NCBI RefSeq assembly: GCF_018361265.1
Contig: NZ_JAFLNH010000001.1
Span: 620,001-684,000, forward strand
Source of the DNA: Mycobacterium sp. SM1
GTDB lineage: Bacteria; Actinomycetota; Actinomycetes; Mycobacteriales; Mycobacteriaceae
Length of the DNA: 64,000 nt
Direction: 5' to 3'
A program made the position numbers and the translations under genes. Shown in pieces: positions 7,751-20,059 of the stretch. Within the stretch, counting starts at the first letter, position 1, and every line of letters starts with the position of its first letter. The notes below the pieces were generated by a model. That model made no database searches, had not been told where the DNA came from, and worked only from the letters and a program-made list of their open reading frames with translations.

Positions 7751-9991
7751 TCAACAAGGCTTAGGGAACGAATGCCGGCCATAGGCGGCCGACTCGTCCA
7801 GATCGGCACGGTAGTGGCTATTTCGCGGCGAGGCATTGTTGGTGAAATGGTGCCGCCCGGACCCGCCGTTCCCGAAGCGCTCGTACCAAGGGCCGTCGGC
7901 CGGCGATCCTTCATGCAAGGGTGTACCCACCCCTCCGAAATCGCTGCGCTCACGTGCGGCCAACGACCCCGGCGGGTCGTTGGGCAGCTCGCGCCGGGGC
8001 CAACCTCCGGCGCTGCCGCGATACCTCTCCACTCGGGGATCACTGGTGTCATCCGATCCAGAGTCGTTGGCGCTGCCCATCTCGCCGGCATCGCCCGGAG
8101 CCGTTGAGAGCACGGACGAGGAGAAGTCGACGACCCGGCGTGGAAGGTCAATATCTACATCAAAGTTATTGTGGGCGAAGCTAATTGAGTATGGCGCTGC
8201 ATGCTGCCCAGGTGGGCTCGGCAAGCTGTGCCAAGCTTCGGTAGCTGCGTGGCGGGAACGCTCGCCGCGCGCTGCAATCGGCTCGGTGTCGTATTGGTCA
8301 GGCGCCGCTCCCCCGTGATGATGCGGCAATGCCGCGGTCTCGGGATCACGCAAAAGGGGGATCTCGACGTATTCGTCATCGTCTTCGTCATCGTCATAGT
8401 CGTCGCCACAACCCCCGCAATCATCCGACGTGACCGGGATTCGCTCGGTCCGATCATCGAATCCCCCGAAGCGACGGGTGGCCGCCGGCGCGGTGAAGCC
8501 GACCATGAACAGCGCGGCAGCTATGCCGAACAATGCGACGAACGCAGGCAGCAAAATGGACTGCGACATCGCCGCCGCGAACGGCTGCCTCAGAAATTCC
8601 GGTAGTTGCAGGCCTGTTCCTTCCGGACGCTGTGCCCGTGCTGGCATTGACGGCATTTCGGCGCTGATCCGCCCTGTCATGAACGCGGCCATGCTCGCGC
8701 TGCCTAAGACGGCACCGAGTTGGGTGGTCGTGTTATACACACCCGAGCCGGCGCCGGCCAGGTGCCGCGGCAGGTTCCGGGTGGCGGTGGCCACCAGCGG
8801 CGACCAGATGAACGCCGTCCCGATACCCATGGCGATGAACGGCAACACCAGCCACCGAACAGCCGTGGCCGGCGTCATCTCGATCGACAGCCACGTCAGC
8901 GTGATCGCCAGCACCGAGAAGCCGAAGCCGACAACCGGCCGCGGATGCGACCTGTCGACGAGCTTGCCGACCAACGGGGCCAGCAGTCCGCTCGAGATTG
9001 CCATCGGCGCGGTCAGCAGCGCCGAGCGAGTCGGTGACAGCCCGCATACCCCCTGGACGTAGAACATCACCGGCAATACCATCGCCGTCACCGTGAACCC
9101 GATGACCGCCACCGCGAGATTGGCCAAGCTGAAATTGCGGTCACGGAAAATGACCAGCGGTATCAGCGGCTCGCGCGTGTTCATCGACTGCCAGTAGACG
9201 AACATCGTCAGGCATCCGACGCCGGCGACCATCAGCGCCCAGATCCAGGGTGCCCAACCAGCGGACTGGCCCTCCTGCAGCGCAAAAACAAGAAGGAACA
9301 CTCCGGCTCCGGATAAGGTCACACCCAGCAGGTCGAACCGGTGTGGGCGGGTGGGCAGCGCCGGGACCAGCCAGACCGCCAGCACAAAGCCGACGACACC
9401 GACGGGCACATTGACGAAAAAGATCCACTCCCACCCCAGCCTGTCCACCAGCACGCCCCCGGCCAGCGGCCCGACCAGCGTAGCCACGCCTGCGGTGGCA
9501 CCCCAGACGCTCAGCGCCGCCCCTCGCCGCTCCGGCGGGAACGTCTGGGTGATCGTCGACAGGGTTTGTGGGGTAAGCAGGCCAGCGCCGATGCCCTGGA
9601 CCACTCGGGCGGCGATCAGCGTCCCGATAGTTCCCGACAACCCAGCCCATAACGAAGCGGCGGTAAATACCGCCAGGCCAATCAGATAGAGGTTCTTGGT
9701 GCCGAAGCGGTCGCCGAGCCGGCCGGCCATCAGCAACGGCACCGCATACGCCAGCAGATACGCGCTCGTCACCCAGATCACCATGTCGTAGCCGACCTGA
9801 AGCGCGGCCATGATGCTGGGGTTGGCGACCGCAACAATGGTGGCGTCGAGCAATATCATGAAGAAGCCGAACATCATCGCCCACAGCGCATTCCACGGTT
9901 TTGGGCAAGTGTTGCGGCTGGTGCCGATCCCCGCCGGCGCGGCATCGATTCGTCGCGTCCCTCCGCGCGCCGTGATCATCGCTGTCGTCAT
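7751..9991 (-). CDS. 14-TM MFS drug efflux transporter (EmrB/QacA type) with long acidic C-terminal tail
   Basis: 746 residues. About 33-515 is a typical DHA2 transporter: [15 protein letters not shown] in helix 1, [16 protein letters not shown] in loop 2-3, and [17 protein letters not shown] in the following helices. It corresponds to Rv1250, which is about 579 residues. The remaining 230 residues form a hydrophilic tail with an acidic run ([14 protein letters not shown], about 530-546), many Ser, Asp, Gly and His, and no membrane segment. It probably exports drugs or lipids with proton antiport. The start ATG at 9991 fits the N-terminal layout. The 5' side carries a three-copy 15-bp repeat. 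Confidence 0.87.
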   Translation of the reverse strand: MTTAMITARGGTRRIDAAPAGIGTSRNTCPKPWNALWAMMFGFFMILLDATIVAVANPSIMAALQVGYDMVIWVTSAYLLAYAVPLLMAGRLGDRFGTKNLYLIGLAVFTAASLWAGLSGTIGTLIAARVVQGIGAGLLTPQTLSTITQTFPPERRGAALSVWGATAGVATLVGPLAGGVLVDRLGWEWIFFVNVPVGVVGFVLAVWLVPALPTRPHRFDLLGVTLSGAGVFLLVFALQEGQSAGWAPWIWALMVAGVGCLTMFVYWQSMNTREPLIPLVIFRDRNFSLANLAVAVIGFTVTAMVLPVMFYVQGVCGLSPTRSALLTAPMAISSGLLAPLVGKLVDRSHPRPVVGFGFSVLAITLTWLSIEMTPATAVRWLVLPFIAMGIGTAFIWSPLVATATRNLPRHLAGAGSGVYNTTTQLGAVLGSASMAAFMTGRISAEMPSMPARAQRPEGTGLQLPEFLRQPFAAAMSQSILLPAFVALFGIAAALFMVGFTAPAATRRFGGFDDRTERIPVTSDDCGGCGDDYDDDEDDDEYVEIPLLRDPETAALPHHHGGAAPDQYDTEPIAARGERSRHAATEAWHSLPSPPGQHAAPYSISFAHNNFDVDIDLPRRVVDFSSSVLSTAPGDAGEMGSANDSGSDDTSDPRVERYRGSAGGWPRRELPNDPPGSLAARERSDFGGVGTPLHEGSPADGPWYERFGNGGSGRHHFTNNASPRNSHYRADLDESAAYGRHSFPKPC

Positions 9992-10002
9992 GTCCCCACC
10001 TC

Positions 10003-10047
10003 GTTTCGGCTACCCTCCTTTCGGCTACCCGCGTTTCGGCTACCGTT
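10003..10047. repeat. 15-bp tandem repeat, three copies
   Basis: The units begin at 10003, 10018 and 10033 and share TTTCGGCTACC. They lie directly upstream of the MFS start (minus strand), within its likely leader or promoter. Confidence 0.75.
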
Positions 10048-10560
10048 GCGCGGTGTCGAGTCACGCGGCGTGCCGCCGTTGTCGATCACTGGATCACAGC
10101 AACACCGCAAACTCTTAACATCGTGCATCTCGCTAACTGTGATATTCAGCAAACACCTCGAGACGCGGGTTGCCGCTTGCCCGGGCACCCCGGCACCCGG
10201 ACCGCCGCGGGGCCACTTCGTAGGTTATCGACAATCCGTCGTTTCGGTTGGCCGGCCCGCTTGCCGTGCGGCCCGCGGCGTTGCAGCGCAGCCCGATGTG
10301 ACTGGCCCGGAGGTTTCCCGTGAAGCGACTGGCTGCGACGCCAGACGAACAAGGGTGTGGATTAACCCACGCCGCTTCCATACCCGAAAATAAACGGTGG
10401 TGGCCCACAGCCCCCAGCACCGGCGGCACTCGGATCGCCGGCGAAGCGTTAGCCTTTAGAGGGGCGGCTTCCAGAACCGCCGCTGGATAGCCGGATGCGG
10501 TAAGTCGCAAACGCCGAGGAGCGCGTTTGCTGGACAGAGGAATCGAGGCGTTAGTCCGCT
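10048..10560. other. non-coding gap between the MFS gene and kgd
   Basis: About 510 bp between divergent genes. No convincing gene is seen. The membrane-protein gene Rv1249c that lies here in H37Rv is not found. The region should hold the kgd promoter, but no clear box was recognised. Confidence 0.5.
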
Positions 10561-14268
<3,708 letters not shown>

Positions 14269-14375
14269 GCCGGCCTACCCGGCCGGATCGGATTGACGCC
14301 GCCACCGGCCGCCCGGTATGAGCAGCGGCACCGGTACCCACTAGCCTCGGAAGAACTGACGAGCAAGGAGTGCCC

Positions 14376-15203
14376 ATGCAGGGATTTGCCGGGAAGGTCG
14401 CGGTGATCACAGGAGCCGGGTCAGGCATCGGTCAGGCGCTGGCCATCGAACTGGCCCGCTCAGGCGCTCGGCTGGCGATCAGCGACATCGACACCAAAGG
14501 AATGGCACAGACCGAGGAACGGCTGGCTGTCATGGGGGCCACGGTCAAGGCGGATCGGCTTGACGTGACCGAACGCGAAGCCTTCCTGGCCTACGCTGAC
14601 GCGGTCAATGAGCATTTCGGCACGGTGAACCAGATCTACAACAACGCCGGCATCGCCTTCACGGGGGACGTCGAGGTCAGCGATTTCAAGGACTTCGAGC
14701 GGGTCATGGACGTCGATTTCTGGGGTGTTGTCAATGGCACCAAGGCCTTTCTGCCGCATCTGATCGCTTCTGGTGATGGCCATGTCATAAACATCTCCAG
14801 CGTGTTCGGGCTGTTCTCGGTGCCCGGGCAGGCGGCCTACAACTCGGCCAAGTTCGCGGTTCGCGGCTTCACCGAGGCGCTGCGGCAGGAAATGGTGCTG
14901 GCCGGGCACCCGGTGAAGGTGACCAGCGTGCACCCCGGCGGCATTAAAACAGCAATCGCGCGCAACGCCACCGCCGCCGCCGGACTCGACGCGGGCGAGC
15001 TGGCCGCGTTGTTCGACAAGCGGCTGGCCACCACCAGCCCGCAGCGCGCCGCCCGGATCATCTTGAGCGCAGTACGCAAAAACAAGGCCCGGGTGCTGGT
15101 TGGCCCGGACGCCAAGGTGCTCGACCTGGTGGTGCGACTGACGGGTTCTGGTTATCAGCGGCTGTTCACTCCGGTCATAGGCCGGATGCTGCCGCGCCGG
15201 TGA
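14376..15203 (+). CDS. short-chain dehydrogenase/reductase
   Basis: 275 residues, close to Rv1245c. ATG at 14376 is chosen because AAGGAG at 14365-14370 sits 5 nt upstream; the in-frame GTG at 14370 overlaps that site. The N-terminal nucleotide-binding motif is TGAGSGIG (about 11-18). NNAG (about 90) and the catalytic YNSAK with the preceding Ser of NISSVFG complete a classical SDR. An acidic SDID after beta-2 favours NAD(H). The substrate is unknown. The stop codon TGA lies at the boundary of the 60-bp repeat array. Confidence 0.93.
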   Translation: MQGFAGKVAVITGAGSGIGQALAIELARSGARLAISDIDTKGMAQTEERLAVMGATVKADRLDVTEREAFLAYADAVNEHFGTVNQIYNNAGIAFTGDVEVSDFKDFERVMDVDFWGVVNGTKAFLPHLIASGDGHVINISSVFGLFSVPGQAAYNSAKFAVRGFTEALRQEMVLAGHPVKVTSVHPGGIKTAIARNATAAAGLDAGELAALFDKRLATTSPQRAARIILSAVRKNKARVLVGPDAKVLDLVVRLTGSGYQRLFTPVIGRMLPRR

Positions 15204-15446
15204 CGATGCGGGCCGTCCACAACGGCCCGCCGAGGAGGCGGCGCCGTCAACCCCCGCCGGTGACGATGCGGGCCGCACACAACGGCCCGCCGAGGAGGCG
15301 CCGCCGTCAACCCCCGCCGGTGACGATGCGGGCCGTCCACAACGGCCCGCCGAGGAGGCGGCGCCGTCAACCCCCGCCGGTGACGATGCGGGCCGCACAC
15401 AACGGCCCGCCGAGAAGGCGGCGCCGTCAACCCCCGCCGGTGACGA
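15201..15446. repeat. 60-bp tandem repeat, four copies plus a stub (MIRU-like, VNTR candidate)
   Basis: Units start with TGACGATGCGGGCC at 15201, 15261, 15321 and 15381; a 6-bp stub follows at 15441. Two variants alternate (CCGTCCAC in copies 1 and 3, CCGCACAC in copies 2 and 4), an ABAB order. Each unit has a hairpin: CGGGCCGT-ccaca-ACGGCCCG in A copies and a 7-bp stem in B copies. Because 60 is divisible by three, long frames stay open on both strands through the array; these are not genes. Confidence 0.93.
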
Positions 15447-15456
15447 GGGCAGCCTG

Positions 15457-16395
15457 GTGACCGGGGCTGTTATGGGCTCGGGGATCTTTTTGGCCGCCGA
15501 CTCGAACCCGTCGTCCCAATTGCTGGGGAGCGCGCTGATCGGCCTGCGGGAAGGCTTGGAAGCCAGCATCGTGGTCATGATCTTGGTCGCTTTCCTGGTA
15601 AAATCCGGCCGGCGCGACGCACTTAAATGGGTGTGGCTGGGCGTGGCCGGGGCTCTCGGCATGACGCTGCTGGTCTTTCTGGTGATTCAGTTGAGCGCGT
15701 ATACGGTCACCAAGCTTGACGCCGAGGCTATCGGTGGTATCGCCTCGCTGGTCGCGGTGGCGATTGTCACGACGATGGTGCTGTGGATGAAGAAGGCCGC
15801 CGGCGGGTTGTCCGGCGAACTGCGTGCGAAAATGGCCCGCGCGCTGCAGACCGGTGCGGCAGCCGTGCTGTCGTTGGCTTTTTTGGCCGTCGGCCGGGAA
15901 GGCCTGGAAACCGCGTTGTTCATGGCCGGCTATGCCCAAGCCGAGACCGCCTGGCCGCTTGCCGGGCTGGCCATCGGTGTGCTGGCCGCGGCGGGCATCG
16001 CCTACGGCATGTACGCCGGCGCCATGCGCATCGATTTGCGCCGGTTTTTCACCTACACCGGCATTTTCCTGATCGCAGTGGCCGCCGGTATCCTGGGCCA
16101 TGGTGTGAGTGCCCTGCAGTCAGTCGGATGGCTACCCGGGTCGGCGAGCAAGGCGTTCGACATCAGTTCGGCGCTGGACTGGTCCTCGTGGTATGGCTCG
16201 ATTATCCGGGGTGTTTTCAGCGTCACGCCGACGCCGACCGTGCTGCGGTTCGCGGTGTGGCTGGCCTATTTGGTGGCGGTGCTGACCGCGTTCCTGCTGC
16301 CGGCTAAGGCACGTAACGTCTCCACGCGAACCTCCGATGTGTCGGGGGATGCCAATCTGCCCGTGGCCAGCCCGCCGCCCGAGGCGGCGCGGTGA
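15457..16395 (+). CDS. efeU: FTR1-family iron permease (EfeU-like)
   Basis: 312 residues from GTG 15457 (ATG at 15472 is an alternative five codons later). It is a seven-helix membrane protein with the two REGLE iron-binding motifs of FTR1/EfeU, at about 31-35 and 147-151. It should import iron across the inner membrane. The usual partners EfeO and EfeB are not beside it: the repeat array is upstream and a recombinase downstream. I do not recall an FTR1 gene at this place in H37Rv. It may work alone or with partners elsewhere. Confidence 0.88.
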   Translation: MTGAVMGSGIFLAADSNPSSQLLGSALIGLREGLEASIVVMILVAFLVKSGRRDALKWVWLGVAGALGMTLLVFLVIQLSAYTVTKLDAEAIGGIASLVAVAIVTTMVLWMKKAAGGLSGELRAKMARALQTGAAAVLSLAFLAVGREGLETALFMAGYAQAETAWPLAGLAIGVLAAAGIAYGMYAGAMRIDLRRFFTYTGIFLIAVAAGILGHGVSALQSVGWLPGSASKAFDISSALDWSSWYGSIIRGVFSVTPTPTVLRFAVWLAYLVAVLTAFLLPAKARNVSTRTSDVSGDANLPVASPPPEAAR

Positions 16396-16441
16396 ACATG
16401 CCCCTCCGAGGGGTTCTGAGCAGTTGGCGGGATACCGAGTG

Positions 16442-16469
16442 CTAGTGAGCGTACGAGCGTTCTAGTGAG
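16442..16469. repeat. CTAGTGAG direct repeat upstream of the IS607-type recombinase
   Basis: CTAGTGAG at 16442-16449 and again at 16462-16469, a 20-bp spacing (two helical turns), each followed by GTAC-containing sequence. It could be the subterminal recombinase-binding site of the element, or an operator for its MerR-like domain. This is inferred from position only. Confidence 0.35.
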
Positions 16470-16481
16470 TACGCTGCTGGT

Positions 16482-17108
16482 GTGAATCTGACGGAGTGGG
16501 CGCGGGCTAAGGGGATTCATCCCCAGACGGCATACCGGTGGTTTCGGGAGGGGATGTTGCCGGTGCCGGCGGTGCGGGTGAACGAGCGCACGGTGCTGGT
16601 GTGCCCCGATGCGCCGGCCGGGTCGGCGCCGCAGGCCGCTTTCGGTTTGTACGCGCGGGTGTCGTCTGGTGATCAGAAGTCGGACTTGGATCGCCAGGTC
16701 GCGCGGCTGACGGGTTGGGCCGCCGAGGCGGGTGGGACGGTGGTGCGGGTGGAAGCCGAGGTCGGGTCCGGGATGAGCGGGTCACGGGCGAAGATACGCC
16801 GGCTGCTGGCTGATCCGAAGGTGACCGCCGTGGTGGTTGAGCATCGGGATCGGTTGGGGCGGGTGAACACTGAGCTGGTCGAGGCCGCGCTGGCCGCGCA
16901 TGGTCGCCGGCTGGTGGTGCTCGACGACGGCGAGGTGACCGATGATCTGCTGCGCGACATGGTGGAGGTGCTCACACGTTTCTGTGCCCGACTCTACGGG
17001 CGGCGCGGTGCCCGCAACCGGGCGCTGAAAGCGGTCGGCTGCGCGCGGCGCAATATCGGACCGGCCGCTGTTGTCGGTGGCCGGGTGGATGATGCGGTAC
17101 ATGGGTGA
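16482..17108 (+). mobile_element. IS607-type serine recombinase (TnpA)
   Basis: 208 residues from GTG 16482. A MerR-like helix-turn-helix occupies the first 25 residues (LTEWARAKGIHPQTAYRWF). The serine-recombinase catalytic domain follows, with LYARVSSGDQKSDLDRQ (nucleophile Ser about 61 or 62) and VEHRDRLGRVNTELVEAAL with the family Arg residues. The C-terminal helix FCARLYGRRGARNRALKAV is typical. The last about 18 residues do not look like the family end and run into the next frame, so the 3' end may be a junction with other DNA. It normally pairs with TnpB; here only a possible remnant follows. Confidence 0.88.
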
Positions 17109-17495
17109 CATGCCGGTTGCGGGATCGGTGCAGGTCAGCGTCGGCGCTGCGCTGTCGTCGGTTGTCATCGACGCGGGGACTGGCGCCATTGTGGATGACA
17201 CCCAGGGATATGGGTCCAGGGATATGGGTATAAGAGCGCGCAGAACGCGCACCGCGCGTACGCCTACAAGTCGATGCCGGCGACGAAAAGGCGGCAACGC
17301 GACGCCGCCCGGCGACAGGTCCAACGCTGGTGTGCTGCGCGCCCTGAATTCATGGGTGATGTGGAGAGCGCGAGGTGTCACGCCCTCACAAGCGGTGTGA
17401 GCCTCACCGAGGCAGATGCGCAAGCGATGCTCGACGAGCACGGTGCGAAGTTGCCGTTTTCGATCAAAGACCTGAGGCGGCATTGGGGCTGGTGA
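17071..17495 (+). pseudogene. unrecognised small gene broken by a 14-bp tandem duplication
   Basis: A plus-strand frame beginning near 17071 or 17089 reads VSVGAALSSVVIDAGTGAIVDDTQGYG, and then a 14-bp unit is present twice (17202-17215 and 17216-17229). Removing one copy joins it to the frame ending at 17495 (YKSAQNAHRAYAYK, LTEADAQAMLDEHGAKLPFS, DLRRHWGW), giving 136 residues. The exact frame arithmetic supports a real former gene. I do not recognise the product. It overlaps the 3' end of the recombinase and may be cargo of that element. Confidence 0.5.
17202..17229. repeat. 14-bp tandem duplication (frameshift site)
   Basis: CCAGGGATATGGGT occurs twice in direct succession. Its length is not a multiple of three, so it shifts the frame of the surrounding small gene. 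Confidence 0.9.
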
Positions 17496-17496
17496 T

Positions 17497-17815
17497 GTGG
17501 CGTGGGTGCCAGCCCTGGGGGCGCATGTCTGCGATTTGCAGGCGGCTCTCGCGGTGCTGGGCGCCAGGTGTGCGCTGCGCCCGGGTGCGCTTGCCGCCCC
17601 AGGCGAGGTGGCTGGTGCTCCGCGCCGGCAGTCCCGCCGTCCGCTGCGTGGCTATGCCAGTGCCGGGCAGCGGTTCTGCAAGACCCGTCGCCTGGCGGCG
17701 CTGAGTGACCGGCCGGCCCGGGCCCGGGCTGCGTTGTCAGCGGGCCGTCCGCCGATCACCGTAGGCGGCAACAGGTTGTGGCGTAGCCGGCAGTATCTCG
17801 ATGCTGCTGGGCGAT
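17497..17815 (+). pseudogene. possible TnpB-related remnant
   Basis: The frame from 17497 contains RRLAALSDRPARARAALSAG followed by RPPITVGGNRLWRSRQYLDA, which resembles the N-terminal region of actinobacterial TnpB-like proteins (a GG-x-RLW-R-x-R-x-L-x-A motif). No zinc-binding cysteines or RuvC residues remain. It ends against the lpqZ stop. It is likely the decayed partner of the IS607-type recombinase. The match is from memory of the family only. Confidence 0.35.
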
Positions 17816-17830
17816 GGGCGCTCGTTACAG

Positions 17831-18679
17831 CTAGCGGCCGAGGGGGTGTTCGGCCAGCCATCCATCGGCAACCGCCTGTGGTTCGGCGCCGCCGAGCACC
17901 CGGCGGCGCATCTCCACCAGCGCGGCGGTGTCGAGTACGCCGGCCATCTCGTTGATCGCCAGCACCTGCCGCGCGGTCAGCTCATTGCGACGGTACAACG
18001 GCACCACGTTTTCAGCCTGCAGCAGCGCCGGTTTGCCGTCCGTCAGCACCACCAGGTCGGCCGGCACGTCAGGAGCAGTGGTAGTGGTCCATCCCGCGGT
18101 AAGCTGCCCTGCCTGCACCGCGGCGAACATGCTTGCACTGTCCGGGAATTCGCGCGCCGCAGGCAATCGGCACCCGCTCACCGCCGCCGGGGTCGCGACA
18201 CCGGCGATTGACCCTATCACCAGCCCTTCGCAGTGCCGTGGTAGTTCGCTCAGCTCGTTGCCGCCCCAGGCCTTGGCGGTGGATTGGCTCACTGCCAGCG
18301 CAGGTTTGTCCTCCGCTGCGGTTGCGTAGTCGCCCGCGGCGATCCCTTCGGGCAGCGCCGCGACCATCGCACGGTACACCTGCGTATCCGATCGCACCGA
18401 CGCGCCAGGTTGGAACGTCCGCAGCAGCTGGCCGGTCAAGCCGGGTACCACGTCCACCGCCCCGGAGTCCAGCTCGGTCAACGGATCCGATACCGAGACA
18501 ACGCGAGCGGGGAATCCGTAGGAGCGCAGTGCTCCCGCGTAGAGATCCGCCAGCAGCACCGACTCAGAATCGGAACGGGATGCAACGACCAATTGGCGTG
18601 GGGTGTGATGACCCTTGCTGCACCCGACCATCGCCAGCGCTGCCGCCAGCACCAGCGAGGTCAACCGTCCTGCGGTCAC
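17831..18679 (-). CDS. lpqZ: lipoprotein LpqZ, osmoprotectant-type substrate-binding protein
   Basis: 282 residues, close to Rv1244. A signal peptide with lipobox AMVGC (Cys20) is followed by an OpuAC/ProX-like fold: VVASRSDSESVLLADLYAGAL at the start, ELDSGAVDVVPGLTGQLL, and a C-terminal MRRRVLGGAEPQAVADGWL. This family binds glycine betaine or similar solutes for an ABC importer; no permease lies nearby, so the transporter partner is unknown. Its ATG overlaps the malic enzyme stop by 4 nt, so it is probably translated with it. Confidence 0.88.
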   Translation of the reverse strand: MTAGRLTSLVLAAALAMVGCSKGHHTPRQLVVASRSDSESVLLADLYAGALRSYGFPARVVSVSDPLTELDSGAVDVVPGLTGQLLRTFQPGASVRSDTQVYRAMVAALPEGIAAGDYATAAEDKPALAVSQSTAKAWGGNELSELPRHCEGLVIGSIAGVATPAAVSGCRLPAAREFPDSASMFAAVQAGQLTAGWTTTTAPDVPADLVVLTDGKPALLQAENVVPLYRRNELTARQVLAINEMAGVLDTAALVEMRRRVLGGAEPQAVADGWLAEHPLGR

Positions 18680-19866
18680 CCCGCGTTGGCTGATGCAGCC
18701 GCCACCACCGCGGCGGCGACCGCCGTCCCGACCCGGGGATCCAGGGGGCTCGGCACGATCCGGTCGGGCGCCAGGTCGTCGCGGACAACAGAGAAGATCG
18801 CTTGGGCCGCTGCCAGTTTCATCTCCTGGGTGATCCTGGGCGCACCGGCGTCCAGAGCGCCGCGGAAAACCCCGGGGAACGCGAGCACGTTGTTGATCTG
18901 GTTCGGAAAATCGCTGCGGCCGGTTGCCACCACCGCCGCGTACTTAGCGGCCACCGTGGGGTGGATTTCCGGGTCGGGGTTAGACAACGCGAACACGATC
19001 CCGTCGGGTGCCATCGTCGCGATCAAATCCTCGGGCACTACACCCGCCGACACACCGATGAAGACATCGGCCCCGTCTAGTGCCTCCACCATGCCACCGG
19101 TGCGCCCGTTCGGGTTGGTGCGCTCGGCGAGTTCGGCCTTGACCGCGTTCATGCCGACGCGACTGGGATGCAGAATCCCGCGTGAGTCGAGCACGGTGAT
19201 ATCCGTGATACCGGTTGCGAGCAGAATGTTCGCGCATGCGATACCCGCCGCTCCCGCGCCGGAGATCACGACGCGCAGCGAGGGCATGTCGCGGCCGAGC
19301 AACGTAGTGGCACCCCGCAGCGCCGCGAGCACCACTATCGCGGTGCCGTGCTGGTCGTCGTGCATCACCGGGCAGTCCAGCGCTTCGACGACACGGCGTT
19401 CGATTTCGAAGCAGCGCGGCGCGGAGATGTCCTCCAGGCTGATCGCACCGAACGTCGGCCGCAGCCGCACCAACGTTTCGACGATTTCGTCGGGGTCCTT
19501 GGTGTCCAGCACGATGGGGATTGAGTCCAAGCCACCGAAAGCCTTGAACAACGCGCTTTTGCCCTCCATCACCGGCAACGCTGCCGCCGCGCCGATGTCG
19601 CCGAGGCCAAGGACAGCGCTGCCGTCGCTGACTACAGCCACCAACCGGTTCGCCCAGGTGTAGCGGGCGGCCAGGGTATGGTCGGCGGCGATCGCACGGC
19701 TGACCTGCGCCACGCCCGGGGTGTAGGCGATCGACAGGGCGCGCTGGGTATCCAGCGGGGCTTTCAGCTCGACCGAGAGCTTCCCCCCCACGTGGGCATC
19801 GAAGATCTCCTCGTCTCCGATGGCGATCTCGGGGACTTTCACCGCTTGCGGCACGATCTTGGGCAC
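18676..19866 (-). CDS. NAD(P)-dependent malic enzyme
   Basis: 396 residues from GTG at 19866, chosen because it matches the usual N-terminus (VKVPEIAIGDEEIFDAHVGG follows); the frame extends to 19941. The malic domain has IAYTPGVAQVSRAI and SDGSAVLGLGDIGA, the metal/malate site EDISAPRCFEIE, and MHDDQHGTAIV. The Rossmann motif is GAGAAGIACAN. It is the short bacterial type that converts malate to pyruvate and CO2, unlike the longer mez (Rv2332) of H37Rv. It lies just downstream of mdh and overlaps lpqZ, so it links malate use to this locus. Confidence 0.92.
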   Translation of the reverse strand: MPKIVPQAVKVPEIAIGDEEIFDAHVGGKLSVELKAPLDTQRALSIAYTPGVAQVSRAIAADHTLAARYTWANRLVAVVSDGSAVLGLGDIGAAAALPVMEGKSALFKAFGGLDSIPIVLDTKDPDEIVETLVRLRPTFGAISLEDISAPRCFEIERRVVEALDCPVMHDDQHGTAIVVLAALRGATTLLGRDMPSLRVVISGAGAAGIACANILLATGITDITVLDSRGILHPSRVGMNAVKAELAERTNPNGRTGGMVEALDGADVFIGVSAGVVPEDLIATMAPDGIVFALSNPDPEIHPTVAAKYAAVVATGRSDFPNQINNVLAFPGVFRGALDAGAPRITQEMKLAAAQAIFSVVRDDLAPDRIVPSPLDPRVGTAVAAAVVAAASANAG

Positions 19867-20059
19867 GGTCTTGAGGGTACTTCGCCGAATGCGCGGCCCA
19901 CCGATGGGCCGCGTTGGTGGCGGGGGAACCATCCACGCCACAGTTCGCTACCCCCGCCGGGTCCGGCGCCACGCTTGCATCGGCTGCTGCCGGTGCGGCA
20001 AAGCCGCGCGAATCGGCGCATTGATCCGGGCGGTCGTGCCCGCCGAGCCGATCCCGCGC

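Noticed and set aside
7318..8107. Plus-strand frames near 7318-8107
   Set aside because: Arg/Pro-rich, no motifs, and overlap the MFS tail on the other strand.
15201..15446. CRISPR array
   Set aside because: Units are contiguous without unique spacers, and no cas genes are nearby.
15200..15460. Plus-strand peptide with a 20-residue repeat
   Set aside because: Arises only because the 60-bp unit is a multiple of three; rich in Arg/Pro with no start context.
14460..15662. 400-codon minus-strand frame through the SDR and repeat array
   Set aside because: Low-complexity translation of the 60-bp repeat plus antisense of the SDR and efeU genes.
17831..18693. Plus-strand frames opposite lpqZ (17801-18211, 18284-19663)
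   Set aside because: Antisense shadows of lpqZ and the malic enzyme, both with strong family motifs.
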